From Heliomicrobium gestii (lineage in GTDB: Bacteria; Bacillota; Desulfitobacteriia; Heliobacteriales; Heliobacteriaceae), in the NCBI RefSeq assembly GCF_009877435.1, contig NZ_WXEX01000006.1, positions 220,498 to 284,497 of the forward strand: DNA of 64,000 bases, given 5' to 3'. The position numbers and the translations under genes were made by a program. Of the stretch, positions 43,624-54,656 are shown in pieces; the stretch's first letter is position 1, and each line of letters starts with the position of its first letter. The notes under the pieces were generated by a model. The model did no database searches. It was not told the DNA's origin and worked only from the letters and a program-made list of their open reading frames with translations.

Positions 43624-46299
43624 TCACGGAAGCAACGCCCTTTCCGCCTTTAGCGCTCGCTTCGTCTCATACATCTCCATATCGGCCCGCTTGATCAATT
43701 CATCGGGAGAAAGCCCCTCAAGGGGGTCGTAACAGGCAAAGCCATGGCTGAAATTGATCGCATAAGGCATCAAGCCGATGCGGTTGATGCTCCGCCGGCT
43801 CTCTTCCACACGCTCCCAAATCTTTTGCGCCCGAGCCAAGTCGCAGTCGGGAAGGATCAGCAAAAACTCGTCACCGCCCAACCGGCAAATCACATCACTG
43901 TCCCGCAAGGATTTTTGCAGCAGGTCAGCTACCGTCTTAATCAGCCGGTCTCCCTCGTCGTGACCGAAGGTGTCATTGATCCGCTTTAAGTCGTTCACGT
44001 CGACAAAACAGACCGTCAATTCTTTCCGACACCGCTTGGCTTCCTCCATGTGCTTTTGCAGAAACTGCATCCCGCTGCGGCGATTGAAGAGTCCCGTCAA
44101 CTCATCGATGGTGGCGAAAACGCGCAGCGTCTCCTCCGCTTTGCGGCGGCGGCGGATGTTGATCTGCAAGGTGCCGATGATATAGAGAAGAAAGGCAAAG
44201 AGGACAGAGGCGCCAAAGACGATGGATTGGTTTTTCTCATAAAATGATTCCGGCTTATTCACAATGACACTCCCGGCGGGAAGCCGGGCGGCATCGATCT
44301 GCCAGCGTTGAAGCTGGCGATGATCGAACATATACCGGTTGGGGCTTTCCCGGATGACCGGCACCCCTTCCAGTCGTTCACCATTCAAGGCGCGCAAGGC
44401 CAACTTCGCCGCCGTTTCGCCCTGGGTATAGCCGCTCGTCACCATGCCGCCGACAATACCATGTCCCAGGTAAAAATCCCAGCAACCGTACACAGGCGCT
44501 GACGACGCCCGGGCGATCAATTCGGCGCTTTCCTCATAGGAAAAAACGCTATGGGACTTGTCCTGATTGAAGGTCACTAACAGAACCAGGCTGTCTGAAG
44601 AGAGATGGGCCACTTTTTCTTGGACCTCGGCCATGTTCACATCGCCGATAAACTCAAAGTGAACCCGCTCGCCAAAGTCCGGAAGGATCGCTTCCAACTG
44701 GCGCCGGTTGGCAATGCCCGTATCGCTCCAGTCGTTCACGATGACGATCCGCTCTGTGCGTGGATGTAACCGCAAGGCCATTTCGATGGTCTGTTGAAAA
44801 TCCACTTTCTCGACCACACCGGTCATGTTCACCTGCCCCGCCAAGTCGGCCGGTTCAAAGCCATTGACGCCGCAAAACACGACCGGCGTATCGGCAAAAA
44901 GTTGCTTTCGGTAGGTGAGCGCAAAATGATAGGCTACATCGTCGGCGACGATGACGGCGTCAAAATGCTTGTTTTTGTACTTCTCGATGAAGAGGGGAAC
45001 CGTCTTGTGCATGTACTCGGGGCTGATGTTCCGCTTTGCGTCCATATAGTCCAGGTACAGGGTATAGCGATCGGTGTCGTTAAAAACGGCGCGGATACCG
45101 GCTTCCATGTTGGCTGTCCAATCCATGCCGCTGTCGTAGGACTGGAGCAGCAGGATCTGCTTTTTATCTGTATAGGACTGGTTGATGATGACACTGCCCG
45201 CCGGCAAGCGAACCGGGTCGATGCCGAATCGCCTCAATTGTGTATCATCGAACATGTAGCGGTTGACGCCTTCACGGACCACCGGGATATCGGACGGCTT
45301 TTCACCTTGCAAGACCCGGAGCGCCAGCTTGGCCGCCGCTTCTCCCTGGGAAAAGCCGCCCGTCAACATGCCGCCGACGATACCGTGGCCAAGAGAAAAA
45401 TCCCAGGCGCCAAAAAGCGGAACACGGCTTTTTTCCGCTATCATGGACACGCTCTCGTCATACGCGAAAAAGCGACCAGCTGCGTCCTGGTTGAAAATCA
45501 AAAACAACACCAGGCTGTCGTCGGGAAGAGACTGTACCGTCTGCAAGAGTTCCGGCATGGTCTTATCCTGCAAGGCCTCAAAGCGGATTCGATCATTGAA
45601 GAAGGGGATCGTTTCCTCCATCTTCTTTTCGATCGCGCGACCGGTGGTGGACCGGTCGTTGATCCAGTAGATTTGCTTCGTTTGCGGGCGCAACCGCAGG
45701 GCCGTTTCAATCGTCGCCTTTAGGTCATAATCCTCCACGACGCCAGTAAAAAGGCCGCAGTCGGTCAGACAGCGGTCATCGAGGTAATTGACACCGCAGA
45801 AGACGACAGGCACACCGGGAAACAGCGCCTGCACATGCTTCTGCATGAACGTAAAGGCGTTGTCATCGGCGCAGAGGACCAGGTCAACCGGCCTCTGGCG
45901 AAACTTTTGGCGGTATACCTCAAACAGTTTGTCCTGATATTCCGGGTCGGTGACCCTCTGGGTGTCCATCTCCTCCACATGCAGGTCAATGTTGCCATTT
46001 CCAGGCCGCAACAAGACAGAGCGGACGCCGTCGATGATATCGTCAGACCAACGGTATCCGGCGTGGTAGGAGTTCAAGAGGAGGACATTGCGTTTGGGGG
46101 TCTCGCTCGCGGCATAGGCGGTGTCGGGAGCGAGGGGGTTATCCCCAAGGGGAAACAGCCTGGGGGGCGATGGCGGGAACGGCGTTGGGCATAACGCAGG
46201 GAGCAGTGTAATCAGCACTGTCATGAAGACCACAAGGAGTGCCGTCAAGACCTGGGATGCAGCGATGCCAGAGGCGCGAAACTTGGTGTCTTTTCCCAT
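43624..46299 (-). CDS. diguanylate cyclase with two tandem ABC-type substrate-binding sensors
   Basis: An 891-residue protein. After a signal/anchor segment come two copies of the same periplasmic sensor: one from NVLLLNSYHAGYRWSDDI, the second from ILLLQSYDSGMDWTANM, each ending with an LPAGSVI-type motif (VIINQSYTDK in copy one, VIVNKPESFYEKN in copy two). A transmembrane helix then leads to a GGDEF domain with FVDVNDLKRINDTFGHDEGD and LGGDEFLLI, expected to make c-di-GMP. The sensor is the type seen in the histidine kinase near 36-38 kb. The chosen ATG has GAGGG upstream; a longer frame adds 34 residues without a better site. Confidence 0.88.
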   Translation of the reverse strand: MGKDTKFRASGIAASQVLTALLVVFMTVLITLLPALCPTPFPPSPPRLFPLGDNPLAPDTAYAASETPKRNVLLLNSYHAGYRWSDDIIDGVRSVLLRPGNGNIDLHVEEMDTQRVTDPEYQDKLFEVYRQKFRQRPVDLVLCADDNAFTFMQKHVQALFPGVPVVFCGVNYLDDRCLTDCGLFTGVVEDYDLKATIETALRLRPQTKQIYWINDRSTTGRAIEKKMEETIPFFNDRIRFEALQDKTMPELLQTVQSLPDDSLVLFLIFNQDAAGRFFAYDESVSMIAEKSRVPLFGAWDFSLGHGIVGGMLTGGFSQGEAAAKLALRVLQGEKPSDIPVVREGVNRYMFDDTQLRRFGIDPVRLPAGSVIINQSYTDKKQILLLQSYDSGMDWTANMEAGIRAVFNDTDRYTLYLDYMDAKRNISPEYMHKTVPLFIEKYKNKHFDAVIVADDVAYHFALTYRKQLFADTPVVFCGVNGFEPADLAGQVNMTGVVEKVDFQQTIEMALRLHPRTERIVIVNDWSDTGIANRRQLEAILPDFGERVHFEFIGDVNMAEVQEKVAHLSSDSLVLLVTFNQDKSHSVFSYEESAELIARASSAPVYGCWDFYLGHGIVGGMVTSGYTQGETAAKLALRALNGERLEGVPVIRESPNRYMFDHRQLQRWQIDAARLPAGSVIVNKPESFYEKNQSIVFGASVLFAFLLYIIGTLQINIRRRRKAEETLRVFATIDELTGLFNRRSGMQFLQKHMEEAKRCRKELTVCFVDVNDLKRINDTFGHDEGDRLIKTVADLLQKSLRDSDVICRLGGDEFLLILPDCDLARAQKIWERVEESRRSINRIGLMPYAINFSHGFACYDPLEGLSPDELIKRADMEMYETKRALKAERALLP

Positions 46300-46434
46300 A
46301 TGCCGATGCCCTCGCTTTGTGCCTTTCCGAACAGATGGTTTGAGTTCATTATACCATGGGGGTTCGTATTCAATGGCGATGCTTTGTGTCTGTTTTCTCA
46401 AATTCTTTTCATCATAGCTAGAAGACGTGAGAGA

Positions 46435-46468
46435 TAAAAAAAGAACGAAGCACCATGCACTTCGTTCT
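46435..46468 (-). terminator. Rho-independent terminator of gltD
   Basis: A perfect 9-bp stem AGAACGAAG / CTTCGTTCT with a 9-base loop, followed on the minus strand by T7. It is 28 bases past the gltD stop. Confidence 0.93.
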
Positions 46469-46495
46469 GTACGTATAAAGACTGTTTCTCAAAAA

Positions 46496-47980
46496 CTACC
46501 GCAAATTCGTCGTCCCCATTAAAAACTTATCCACTTCCCGCGCTGCCTGGCGGCCTTCGCTGATGGCCCAGACGACGAGGGACTGGCCGCGGCGCATGTC
46601 GCCGGCGGAGAAGACGCCGGAAACGCTGGTGGCGAACTTGCCGAAGTCGGCTTTGACGTTGGAACGGGGGTCGCGCTCGACGCCCAGTTGGGTGAGCAGT
46701 TGGTCTTCGGGGCCGAGGAAGCCCATGGCCAGGAGGACCAGTTGGGCCGGCCAGACTTTTTCGGTGCCGGCGACCTCTTTCGGGCTCATGCGGCCCTGCT
46801 CGTCTTTGACCCATTCGATCTGGACGGTGTGGACTTCTTTGACGTGGCCCTTTTCATCGCCGACGATTTTTTTCGTCGAGATGAGGTAGTGGCGGGGATC
46901 GGCGCCGGCGATGGCGGCCGCCTCTTCCTGGCCGTAGTCGATCTTCAGCACCCGGGGGAATTGGGGCCAGGGGTTGTTGGCAGCCCGCTCGACGGGGGGC
47001 TGGGGCATGATCTCCATCTGGTAGACGGAGTTGCACTTGTGACGGAGGGAGGTGCCGACACAGTCGGTGCCCGTGTCGCCGCCGCCGATGACGATGACAT
47101 CCTTGCCTTCGGCGCTGATGAAGTTGCCGTCGCTCAGGTTGGAGTCGAGGAGACTCTTCGTGTTGGCGCCCAGGAACTCCATGGCGAAGTGAACGCCTTT
47201 GAGGTTGCGGCCTTCGACGGGAAGGTCGCGGGGCTTGGTGGAACCGCCGCAGAGGACGATGGCGTCAAACTCTTCCTTCAGCTTGTCGGCGGGATAGTCC
47301 TTGCCGACTTCGCAGTTGGTGACGAAGGTGATGCCCGAAGCGGCCATCAGGTCCACGCGGCGCTGGACGACAGACTTGTCAAGCTTCATGTTCGGGATGC
47401 CGTACATGAGCAAGCCGCCGATGCGGTCAGCCCGTTCGAAGACGGTGACGCTGTGGCCGGCTTTGTTCAACTGGTCAGCAGTCGCCAGACCCGAGGGGCC
47501 CGAGCCGATGACCGCCACTTTTTTGCCGGTCCGCTTGGCCGGTTCCGTGGGGACTTCCCAACCTTCCTCGAAGGCCTTGTCGATGATGTGGCACTCAATG
47601 TTTTTGATCGTCACCGGGGAGGTGGCGAGGCCGGCGGTGCAGGCGCCCTCACAGGGGGAGGGGCAGACGCGGCCGGTGAACTCGGGGAAGTTGCTCGTCT
47701 TTTTCAGGCGCAGCCAAGCTTCCTTCCAGAGGCCCCGGTAGACGAGGTCGTTCCATTCGGGGGTGAGGTTGTGCAAGGGGCAGCCAGAGACCATGCCGCC
47801 GATCATCATGCCGCTGTGGCAGAAGGGGACGCCGCAATCCATGCAGCGGGCGCCCTGGGTGCGCAGGTCTTCTTCGCTCATATGATAGTGAAACTCGCCC
47901 CAGTCCTTGACCCGCTCAAGGGGTTCCCGGTCAGCGGGAAGCTGGCGCTGGTATTCTAAAAAGCCGGTTGGTTTGCCCAT
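46496..47980 (-). CDS. gltD: glutamate synthase (NADPH) small subunit
   Basis: A 494-residue flavoprotein that feeds NADPH electrons to GltB for glutamate formation from glutamine and 2-oxoglutarate. The N-terminal Fe-S region has CMDCGVPFC and [12 protein letters not shown]- and NADPH-binding motifs are [15 protein letters not shown] and [16 protein letters not shown] late [18 protein letters not shown] closes the FAD site. The length is normal. AGGAGG precedes the ATG. It is the second gene of the gltB-gltD operon, 184 bases past gltB. Confidence 0.97.
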   Translation of the reverse strand: MGKPTGFLEYQRQLPADREPLERVKDWGEFHYHMSEEDLRTQGARCMDCGVPFCHSGMMIGGMVSGCPLHNLTPEWNDLVYRGLWKEAWLRLKKTSNFPEFTGRVCPSPCEGACTAGLATSPVTIKNIECHIIDKAFEEGWEVPTEPAKRTGKKVAVIGSGPSGLATADQLNKAGHSVTVFERADRIGGLLMYGIPNMKLDKSVVQRRVDLMAASGITFVTNCEVGKDYPADKLKEEFDAIVLCGGSTKPRDLPVEGRNLKGVHFAMEFLGANTKSLLDSNLSDGNFISAEGKDVIVIGGGDTGTDCVGTSLRHKCNSVYQMEIMPQPPVERAANNPWPQFPRVLKIDYGQEEAAAIAGADPRHYLISTKKIVGDEKGHVKEVHTVQIEWVKDEQGRMSPKEVAGTEKVWPAQLVLLAMGFLGPEDQLLTQLGVERDPRSNVKADFGKFATSVSGVFSAGDMRRGQSLVVWAISEGRQAAREVDKFLMGTTNLR

Positions 47981-48164
47981 GGCCGTTCCTCCTACTTCTC
48001 TTTCTTGTCCTGTACTCTTGTCGACGCCGGCCAGGCGCCGGGTTCGGCCCGGTTCACGTATGGTACTGGATTCGCGTTAATCCCGATGTCCTTCCAGAGC
48101 GCACTCGGGAAGTTACTCGCCATGCTGAACCTGGGCTCGACCCCGACGCTGCGCCGTGACTCCC

Positions 48165-51100
48165 TTAGTTCCCGCCGACGCGAGACTTGGCTTGCTTGTT
48201 CTCTTCAAAGGCGGCCATAATGGCTTCTTCACCGCTGAGTCCCGCCTGGGTGGCCCGCTCGATGGCGGCCAGCATCCGCTTGTAGTCTTTCGGGATGACC
48301 CGGACGAACTTGGACAGGGTGGCTTCCCAGTTGGCGAGGACCTTTTGACCGAGTTCGCTGCCCGTGTACTGGACATGGCGCTCGATCATGCCCTTGACCT
48401 CGGCGATCTCGGCGGCGTTCTCCAGTTTTTCCAGCGAAACCATTTCCATGTTGCACTGGCCGGCGAAGGTTCCCTCTTCGTCGAGAATGTAGGCGATGCC
48501 GCCGGACATGCCGGCAGCGAAGTTGCGGCCGGTCTCGCCGAGGACGACGACACGTCCGCCGGTCATGTATTCACAGCCGTGATCGCCCACGCCTTCTACG
48601 ACGGCGGTGGCGCCGGAGTTGCGGACGCAGAAGCGTTCGCCGGCGACGCCGCGGATGTAGGCCTCACCGCCTGTGGCGCCGTAGAGGTTGACGTTGCCGG
48701 TGATGATGTTTTCTTCGGGGACGAAGGAGGAGACGGCCGGCGGGAAGACGACGAGTTTGCCGCCCGAGAGGCCTTTGCCGAAGTAGTCGTTGGCATCGCC
48801 CTCGAGGATCATCGTCATGCCCTTCGGCACGAAAGCGCCGAAGCTCTGGCCGGCAGAGCCGGTGAAGCGAAGGGTGATCGTGTCTTCCGGCAACCCTTCG
48901 GCGCCGTAGCGGCGAGTGACCTCGCTGCCGAGGATGGTGCCGACGACACGGTCCGTGTTTTGAATCTTGAAGGAGGCTTCCACAGCTTCCGCCCGTTCGA
49001 CGGCGCGGCGGCACATGGGGACCAGTTCGCGCATGTCGAGGGAGCGGTCCAGGCCGTGATCCTGACGGATGCGGCAGTAGCGACCCACTTCTTCAGGCAT
49101 GTCGGGCTGGAAGAGGAGGGCGGAGAGGTCGAGGCCGCTGGCTTTCCAGTGGTCGACGGCGTCGCCCGCTTCAAGGACATCGGTGCGGCCGACCATCTCG
49201 TCGATGGTGCGGAAACCGAGTTCGGCCATGACTTCGCGCATCTCTTCGGCGATGAAGCGCATGAAGTTGACCACATGGGCCGGGTCGCCGGCAAACTTTT
49301 TGCGCAGTTCAGGGTTCTGGGTGGCGACGCCGACAGGGCAGGTATCCAGGTTGCAGACGCGCATCATGACGCAGCCGAGGACGACGAGGGGCGCTGTGGC
49401 AAAGCCGTATTCTTCGGCGCCGAGCAGGGCGGCCATGACGACGTCGCGGCCGGTCATCAGCTTGCCATCCGTCTCGACGACGATGCGATCGCGCAGTTTA
49501 TTGAGCACCAGGGTCTGGTGGGTTTCCGCCAGGCCCAGCTCCCAGGGCAGGCCGGCATGGCGGATGGAGGTCCGGGGCGAAGCGCCGGTGCCGCCGTCAT
49601 AGCCGGAGATGAGCACCACGTCGGCGCGGCCCTTGGCGACGCCGGCGGCGATGGTGCCGACGCCGACTTCGGAGACGAGCTTGACGTTGATGCGCGCCCG
49701 GGGGTTGGCGTTTTTCAGGTCATGGATCAGTTCGGCCAGGTCTTCGATGGAGTAGATGTCATGGTGGGGCGGCGGCGAGATGAGGCCGACGCCAGCGGTG
49801 GTGCCGCGGCACTTGGCGACCCAGGGATAGACCTTGCCGCCGGGGAGCTGGCCGCCTTCGCCAGGCTTGGCGCCTTGGGCCATCTTGATCTGGATCTCAT
49901 CGGCGTTGACCAGGTAGTGGCTGGAGACGCCGAAACGGCCGGAAGCGACCTGTTTGATGGCGCTGCGCTTGGAGTCGCCGTTGGGCATCTTGACGAAGCG
50001 GGCCGGATCCTCGCCGCCTTCGCCGGTGTTGCTCTTGCCGCCGATGCGGTTCATGGCGATGGCCATCGCTTCATGGGCCTCCTGGCTGATGGAGCCGAAG
50101 GACATGGCGCCTGTCTTGAAGCGGCGGCAGATGGATTCAACCGATTCCACCTCATCGAGGGGAATGGGGTTTTTCTTCTTGAACTTGAGCAGGCCCCGCA
50201 GGGTGCGCGCCTTTTGGGTCTCCACGTTCAGCGCCGATGTGTAGCGCTTGAAGAGCTTGTAGTCGCCCTTGCGGCAGGCTTCCTGGAGGGTGGTGATCGT
50301 CTCGGGGTTGAACATGTGCTCTTCCCCGTCGGTGCGCCACTGGTGACCGGAGCCGGTGTCCAAGGTGGCGTCGCGGCCGGGCTGGTCGTTGAAGGCGCGC
50401 CAGTGCCGCATTTCCGCTTCCTTGGCGATCTCGGCGAGGCGGATGCCGCCGATGCGCGACGGCGTGCCGGTGAAGTACTTCTCGATCACCTCGGAGGCGA
50501 TGCCGACGCTCTCGAAGATCTGGGCGCCGCGGTAGCTCTGGATCGTCGAGATGCCCATCTTGGAGAGGACCTTGACGACGCCTTTCGTGGCGCTCTTGAT
50601 GTAGTTCTTGACGGCGTCCTTATGGCTGAGGCCGGGCAGCATGCCCTGGCGGATCATGTCGTCGAGACTTTCAAAGGCCATGTAGGGGTTGATGGCCCCG
50701 ACGCCATAGCCGAGGAGCAGGGCGAAGTGATGGACTTCCCGCGGTTCGCCCGATTCGAGGAGCATGCCCACCTTCAGGCGGGTGCCTTTGCGGATCAGGT
50801 GGTGGTGCAGGCAGGAGACGGCGAGCAGGGCGGGGATGGGGGCCTTCTCGGCGTCGATGCCGCGGTCAGAGAGGATGATCAGCGAATAGCCGTCAGCGAT
50901 GGCCTTGTCGGCCGCCTGGCAGAGATCAGCCAGGGCCGCTTCGAGGCCGGCGCCGTTTTCTTTGACGTTGAAGAGGATCGGCAGGGTGATGGTCTTGAAG
51001 CCGTCCCGGTCGACGCTGCGGAGCTTGGCCAATTCCTCGTTGCTGAGGATGGGCGACTTGAGACGGATCTGGCGGCAGGAGTCGGGCTCCGGCTTCAGGA

Positions 51101-52784
51101 GGTTTTTCTCCGGTCCCAAGGTGGTGCCCGAGCCGGTGATCAGTTCTTCCCGGATGGCGTCGATGGGCGGGTTGGTAACCTGGGCGAAGAGTTGTTTGAA
51201 GTAATTGTAGAGCAACTGCGGTTTATCCGAGAGGACAGCCAGGGGCATGTCATGGCCCATGGCGCCGATGGGATCGACGCCGTTTTTGCCCATCGGTTCG
51301 AGGGTCTTCGTCAGGTCTTCATAGGTGTAGCCGAAGGCCTGCTGGCGTTGGACGACCGTCTCATGGTCGGCTTCCGGAACGGCGGGGGCATCGGCCAGGT
51401 CTTCCAGGCTGGACAGGTGCTCGTCGAGCCACTGGCGGTAGGGGTTAGCGGCGGCCATGCCCTCTTTGAGTTCTTCGTCGGTGACGATGCGGCCCTGTTC
51501 CGTATCGACGAGGAGCATGCGGCCCGGATGCAGGCGCTCCTTGACGAGAACGTTTTCCGGGGCCACTTCCAAGACGCCCACTTCGGAGGCCATGATGATC
51601 ATGTCATCCTTGGTAACGTAGTAGCGGGCAGGGCGCAGGCCGTTGCGGTCGAGGACGGCGCCGATCATGCGGCCGTCAGAGAAGACGATGGCGGCCGGGC
51701 CATCCCAGGGCTCCATCATGCAGCTGTGGTACTCGTAGAAGGCTTTCTTGGCGTCGCTCATGGACTCATGGTTGGACCAGGGTTCGGGAATCATCATCAT
51801 GGCGGCGTGGGGCAGGGAACGGCCGCTCATGTGCAGGAATTCGAGGCAGTTGTCAAACATGGCCGAGTCGCTGCCGTTCGTGTCGATGACCGGCATCGTC
51901 TTAGCCAGGTCGTCGCCGAAGAGGTCGGACTGGCACATGGCCTGGCGGGCATGCATCCAGTTGACGTTGCCGCGGACCGTGTTGATCTCGCCGTTGTGGA
52001 TCAGGTAGCGGTTCGGATGGGCCCGCTCCCAACTGGGGAAGGTGTTGGTGCTGAAACGGGAGTGAACCAGCGCCAGGGCCGTATCCATGGCGGGGTCTTT
52101 CAGTTCCACATAGTACTTGTCGACCTGGTCGGGCGTGAGCATGCCTTTGTAGACAATGGTGCGCGCCGACAGGCTGGCGAAGTAGAAGTATTGGCAGCCC
52201 GGTTTGCCGCCGTGGCGGATCTCTTTTTCCGCCCGTTTGCGGATGATATAGAGCTTGCGCTCAAAGGCCTGGGGATCTTGAGCCAGTTGGGCCTTGACGG
52301 CGTCAGAGGCGCCGATAAAGACCTGCCGCACGAAGGGCTCCGTCGACTTGGCTTCGTCGCCCAGGCTGCTGTTATCGGTGGGAACAGCGCGCCAGCCGAG
52401 GAAGGCCTGCCCCTCTTCCCGGACGATGCGTTCGAAGTGGGCCTCATAGGCGGCGCGCTCCGCTTCGTTCGGGCAGAGGAAGAGCATGCCCACGCCATAC
52501 TCGCCGACCGGCGGCAGGGCGATGTTCAGGGCAGCGCATTCTTTGGTCATAAAGGTATGGGGGATCTGCATCAGGATGCCGGCGCCGTCGCCGCTGTTCA
52601 CTTCCGCGCCCTTAGCGCCCCGGTGATCGAGGTTGATCAGGATGGACAGGGCCTGGCGGACCATCGCATTGGACTTCTTCCCTTTGATGTTGGCGACGAA
52701 TCCGATGCCACAGGCATCATGCTCAAACTGCGGGTCATAGAGACCCTGCTTGGGAGGCAAGCCAATCCATTTCTTTTCTTGCAA
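48165..52784 (-). CDS. gltB: glutamate synthase large subunit
   Basis: A 1539-residue enzyme. The class II glutaminase nucleophile is Cys25 in EHDACGIGF, exposed after removal of a short propeptide. The FMN synthase domain has [10 protein letters not shown] and the 3Fe-4S cluster motif [15 protein letters not shown]; the C-terminal GXGXG beta-helix domain has [28 protein letters not shown] repeats. The start is a TTG nine bases after AAGGAG, giving the normal N-terminus [10 protein letters not shown]; a longer frame adds 34 residues without a site. An opposing reading frame of over 1500 codons runs through it and is a codon-bias artefact. Confidence 0.97.
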   Translation of the reverse strand: MQEKKWIGLPPKQGLYDPQFEHDACGIGFVANIKGKKSNAMVRQALSILINLDHRGAKGAEVNSGDGAGILMQIPHTFMTKECAALNIALPPVGEYGVGMLFLCPNEAERAAYEAHFERIVREEGQAFLGWRAVPTDNSSLGDEAKSTEPFVRQVFIGASDAVKAQLAQDPQAFERKLYIIRKRAEKEIRHGGKPGCQYFYFASLSARTIVYKGMLTPDQVDKYYVELKDPAMDTALALVHSRFSTNTFPSWERAHPNRYLIHNGEINTVRGNVNWMHARQAMCQSDLFGDDLAKTMPVIDTNGSDSAMFDNCLEFLHMSGRSLPHAAMMMIPEPWSNHESMSDAKKAFYEYHSCMMEPWDGPAAIVFSDGRMIGAVLDRNGLRPARYYVTKDDMIIMASEVGVLEVAPENVLVKERLHPGRMLLVDTEQGRIVTDEELKEGMAAANPYRQWLDEHLSSLEDLADAPAVPEADHETVVQRQQAFGYTYEDLTKTLEPMGKNGVDPIGAMGHDMPLAVLSDKPQLLYNYFKQLFAQVTNPPIDAIREELITGSGTTLGPEKNLLKPEPDSCRQIRLKSPILSNEELAKLRSVDRDGFKTITLPILFNVKENGAGLEAALADLCQAADKAIADGYSLIILSDRGIDAEKAPIPALLAVSCLHHHLIRKGTRLKVGMLLESGEPREVHHFALLLGYGVGAINPYMAFESLDDMIRQGMLPGLSHKDAVKNYIKSATKGVVKVLSKMGISTIQSYRGAQIFESVGIASEVIEKYFTGTPSRIGGIRLAEIAKEAEMRHWRAFNDQPGRDATLDTGSGHQWRTDGEEHMFNPETITTLQEACRKGDYKLFKRYTSALNVETQKARTLRGLLKFKKKNPIPLDEVESVESICRRFKTGAMSFGSISQEAHEAMAIAMNRIGGKSNTGEGGEDPARFVKMPNGDSKRSAIKQVASGRFGVSSHYLVNADEIQIKMAQGAKPGEGGQLPGGKVYPWVAKCRGTTAGVGLISPPPHHDIYSIEDLAELIHDLKNANPRARINVKLVSEVGVGTIAAGVAKGRADVVLISGYDGGTGASPRTSIRHAGLPWELGLAETHQTLVLNKLRDRIVVETDGKLMTGRDVVMAALLGAEEYGFATAPLVVLGCVMMRVCNLDTCPVGVATQNPELRKKFAGDPAHVVNFMRFIAEEMREVMAELGFRTIDEMVGRTDVLEAGDAVDHWKASGLDLSALLFQPDMPEEVGRYCRIRQDHGLDRSLDMRELVPMCRRAVERAEAVEASFKIQNTDRVVGTILGSEVTRRYGAEGLPEDTITLRFTGSAGQSFGAFVPKGMTMILEGDANDYFGKGLSGGKLVVFPPAVSSFVPEENIITGNVNLYGATGGEAYIRGVAGERFCVRNSGATAVVEGVGDHGCEYMTGGRVVVLGETGRNFAAGMSGGIAYILDEEGTFAGQCNMEMVSLEKLENAAEIAEVKGMIERHVQYTGSELGQKVLANWEATLSKFVRVIPKDYKRMLAAIERATQAGLSGEEAIMAAFEENKQAKSRVGGN

Positions 52785-53191
52785 TCTCTTTCTCTCCTTT
52801 TGCACTAACTCGATTGCTGACAACAAATTCAACCCGGCACAGGGGCATAAAAAGGCCCCTCTGATCCGGGACTCCCAGCAGGACACGCTTCACGATACCG
52901 GAAAGGCTTGCCTACTGCCTGTTTGCCCGCCAGAGGGCGGTATTTTTCTGTCATAATATTATAGCAACAAATGTCGCGCTTTTGGAGATGCGATGCTGTA
53001 AATTAGCCCCATATTCGGCGAAAACCCTAAAAGAATATTGTATACTTTTCGGTAAAAAGCTAAGTTTTCCCCGCTTTTGATGCAGCAATAGGAAACATGA
53101 CAGCAGTCTGGGTTTATTTAAAAAATTTGTCTTTTGTCTCCGGCGGCTCTCCGGCGCGCCAACGCGAGCAAGAGACAGGAAGGGGAATCCC
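52785..53191. other. 407-base intergenic region between gltB and the YaiI-like gene
   Basis: The left part is the leader of gltB, about 165 bases with several hairpins: CCGCC-CTCT-GGCGG near 52930-52945 and smaller ones towards the start codon. The right part is AT-rich and leads into the divergent gene. No gene is visible. I could not match the leader to a known riboswitch. Confidence 0.5.
52958..52966 (-). promoter_or_regulatory. extended -10 promoter of gltB
   Basis: Read on the minus strand the bases are TGCTATAAT, a perfect extended -10 element, with no good -35 box. It lies about 175 bases ahead of the TTG start. Confidence 0.55.
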
Positions 53192-53641
53192 ATGAAACTG
53201 CTCATCGACGCCGACGCCTGCCCTCGCGAGGCGCTCCGGCTCAGCCTCGAACTGGGACGCCGCTTTCACGTCCCCGTCTGGACCGTCGCCAGCTTTAACC
53301 ATGTGATCGAATCGGATCACCATGTTATCGTCGGCGGCGCCGCTCAGGAAACAGACATCAAGGTGATGAACCTGGCCGAACGGGGCGATGTGGCCGTCAC
53401 CCAGGACTTCGGCCTCGCCGCCATGCTGATCGGCAAAGGCGTCCGCTGCCTCGGCCCCACAGGCCAGATCTACGACCCCGCGCGGATGGATCTGCTGCTG
53501 GAGGAGCGCGAATTGAAGGCGCGTTTTCGCCGCGGCGGCGGCCGGACGAAAGGGCCGAAAAAAAGAACCGCCGATGCCGATCGACGGTTCGCCGCGTCCT
53601 TGGAAGCGCTCCTTACTCCCCCAGCCAGCCCGGCGCCTTGA
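53192..53641 (+). CDS. YaiI/YqxD family (UPF0178, DUF188) protein
   Basis: A 149-residue protein with the family start [14 protein letters not shown], then [20 protein letters not shown] and [14 protein letters not shown]. The fold resembles PIN/FEN-type nucleases with acidic residues (Asp5, Asp7, the QETD aspartate and the TQD aspartate) placed like a metal site. Biochemical function is unknown. GGGGAA precedes the ATG. Its end overlaps the end of the convergent BMP lipoprotein gene by 29 bases. Confidence 0.85.
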   Translation: MKLLIDADACPREALRLSLELGRRFHVPVWTVASFNHVIESDHHVIVGGAAQETDIKVMNLAERGDVAVTQDFGLAAMLIGKGVRCLGPTGQIYDPARMDLLLEERELKARFRRGGGRTKGPKKRTADADRRFAASLEALLTPPASPAP

Positions 53642-54650
53642 TCTTTCCTTCGATGATCTCGGCGCGAATGGACTCGATCCGCTCCCGGATCGGCGCCATG
53701 CGCTCGCGGTTGAATTCGTTCTCGGCATACCCGACGGCGTCTTCCCGCAAGCCCAACAGGATGTTGCCGCCATGGATGGCGCCCTGGACGGCCATGCGGA
53801 TCGATTCGAAGACGGCCACATCGACACGCTTGAGCATGCTCGTCAGGATGTAGGGCTGCATGCCTTCCGGAGCGGTCAACGATTGGTCGGCGTCAACGCC
53901 GATCATCCACCGGTTCCGGTCGCGGGCGGCTTCCATCACGCCGATGCCCGAGGCGCCGGCGGCATGGTAGATGATGTCGACACCGGCGTTGTACTGCCAC
54001 TCGCTCAGTTCTTTGGCCCGTCTAGGGTTTAGGTAGGCCGAGGAATCCATCCCGATCGTGTTCGATAAAACCTTGACCTCGGGGTCTATCCGCCATGCGC
54101 CCGCCTGATACCCCGCTTCAAAGCGTTCGATGACCGGATTTTTGACGGCGCCGATGAACCCGATGCTCCCTGTCTTCGTCAACAGGGCGGCGATGGCGCC
54201 GACCAGATAGGATCCTTCCTGCTCCCGGAAGGTAACGCAGGTCACGTTTCCTTCCGGCGAAAGGCCGGGAAGATAGCCGTCGATGACGACAAAGTGCGTC
54301 TCCGGGTAGCGAGGCGCCACCAGTTGCACCGACCGGGTAAAATCATAGCTGACGGCGATCACCAGATCGACCCGGCTCTGCCCCTGCAGTTCCAAGAGCA
54401 GTTCCCGGTTATCGCCGTAGGAAGATACCTGAAAGGTCTTTGTGTCGATCCGCCGGCCGAATTCCTTGGCCGCCCGTTTCACTCCTTCCCGTGCCATATC
54501 GTTAAAACAGCAGTCCCCCGGCCCTCCCTGGTCGTAGAGCAACACCACCCGGAGGGGGGGCGCTTCCCGTGTCGCCACACTGCAGCCCACCGGCAGGAGG
54601 AGCAACAGGGTCGCCAGCAATAGCGCGGCCACGCGATAGCGGTTCGCCAA
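53613..54650 (-). CDS. BMP/PnrA-family substrate-binding lipoprotein
   Basis: A 345-residue lipoprotein with signal peptide and lipobox (LLPVGCS, cysteine near residue 23). The periplasmic-binding body has [57 protein letters not shown] and [15 protein letters not shown], typical of nucleoside-binding BMP/PnrA proteins. No ABC permease or ATPase gene is next to it. Instead it lies six bases downstream of a GGDEF-EAL gene in the same orientation, so it may work as a solute sensor for that protein. The TTG start follows AAGGGGTGAG. Confidence 0.85.
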   Translation of the reverse strand: MANRYRVAALLLATLLLLLPVGCSVATREAPPLRVVLLYDQGGPGDCCFNDMAREGVKRAAKEFGRRIDTKTFQVSSYGDNRELLLELQGQSRVDLVIAVSYDFTRSVQLVAPRYPETHFVVIDGYLPGLSPEGNVTCVTFREQEGSYLVGAIAALLTKTGSIGFIGAVKNPVIERFEAGYQAGAWRIDPEVKVLSNTIGMDSSAYLNPRRAKELSEWQYNAGVDIIYHAAGASGIGVMEAARDRNRWMIGVDADQSLTAPEGMQPYILTSMLKRVDVAVFESIRMAVQGAIHGGNILLGLREDAVGYAENEFNRERMAPIRERIESIRAEIIEGKIKAPGWLGE

Positions 54651-54656
54651 ATTCGC

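Noticed and set aside
48156..52808. Plus-strand open frame of about 1550 codons opposite gltB
   Set aside because: It lies exactly opposite a well-conserved enzyme, has no family motif and a composition typical of antisense frames in GC-rich coding DNA.
52800..52950. c-di-GMP (GEMM-type) riboswitch ahead of gltB
   Set aside because: A GGGCAAAC stretch is suggestive, but the other conserved GEMM bases and helices are missing.
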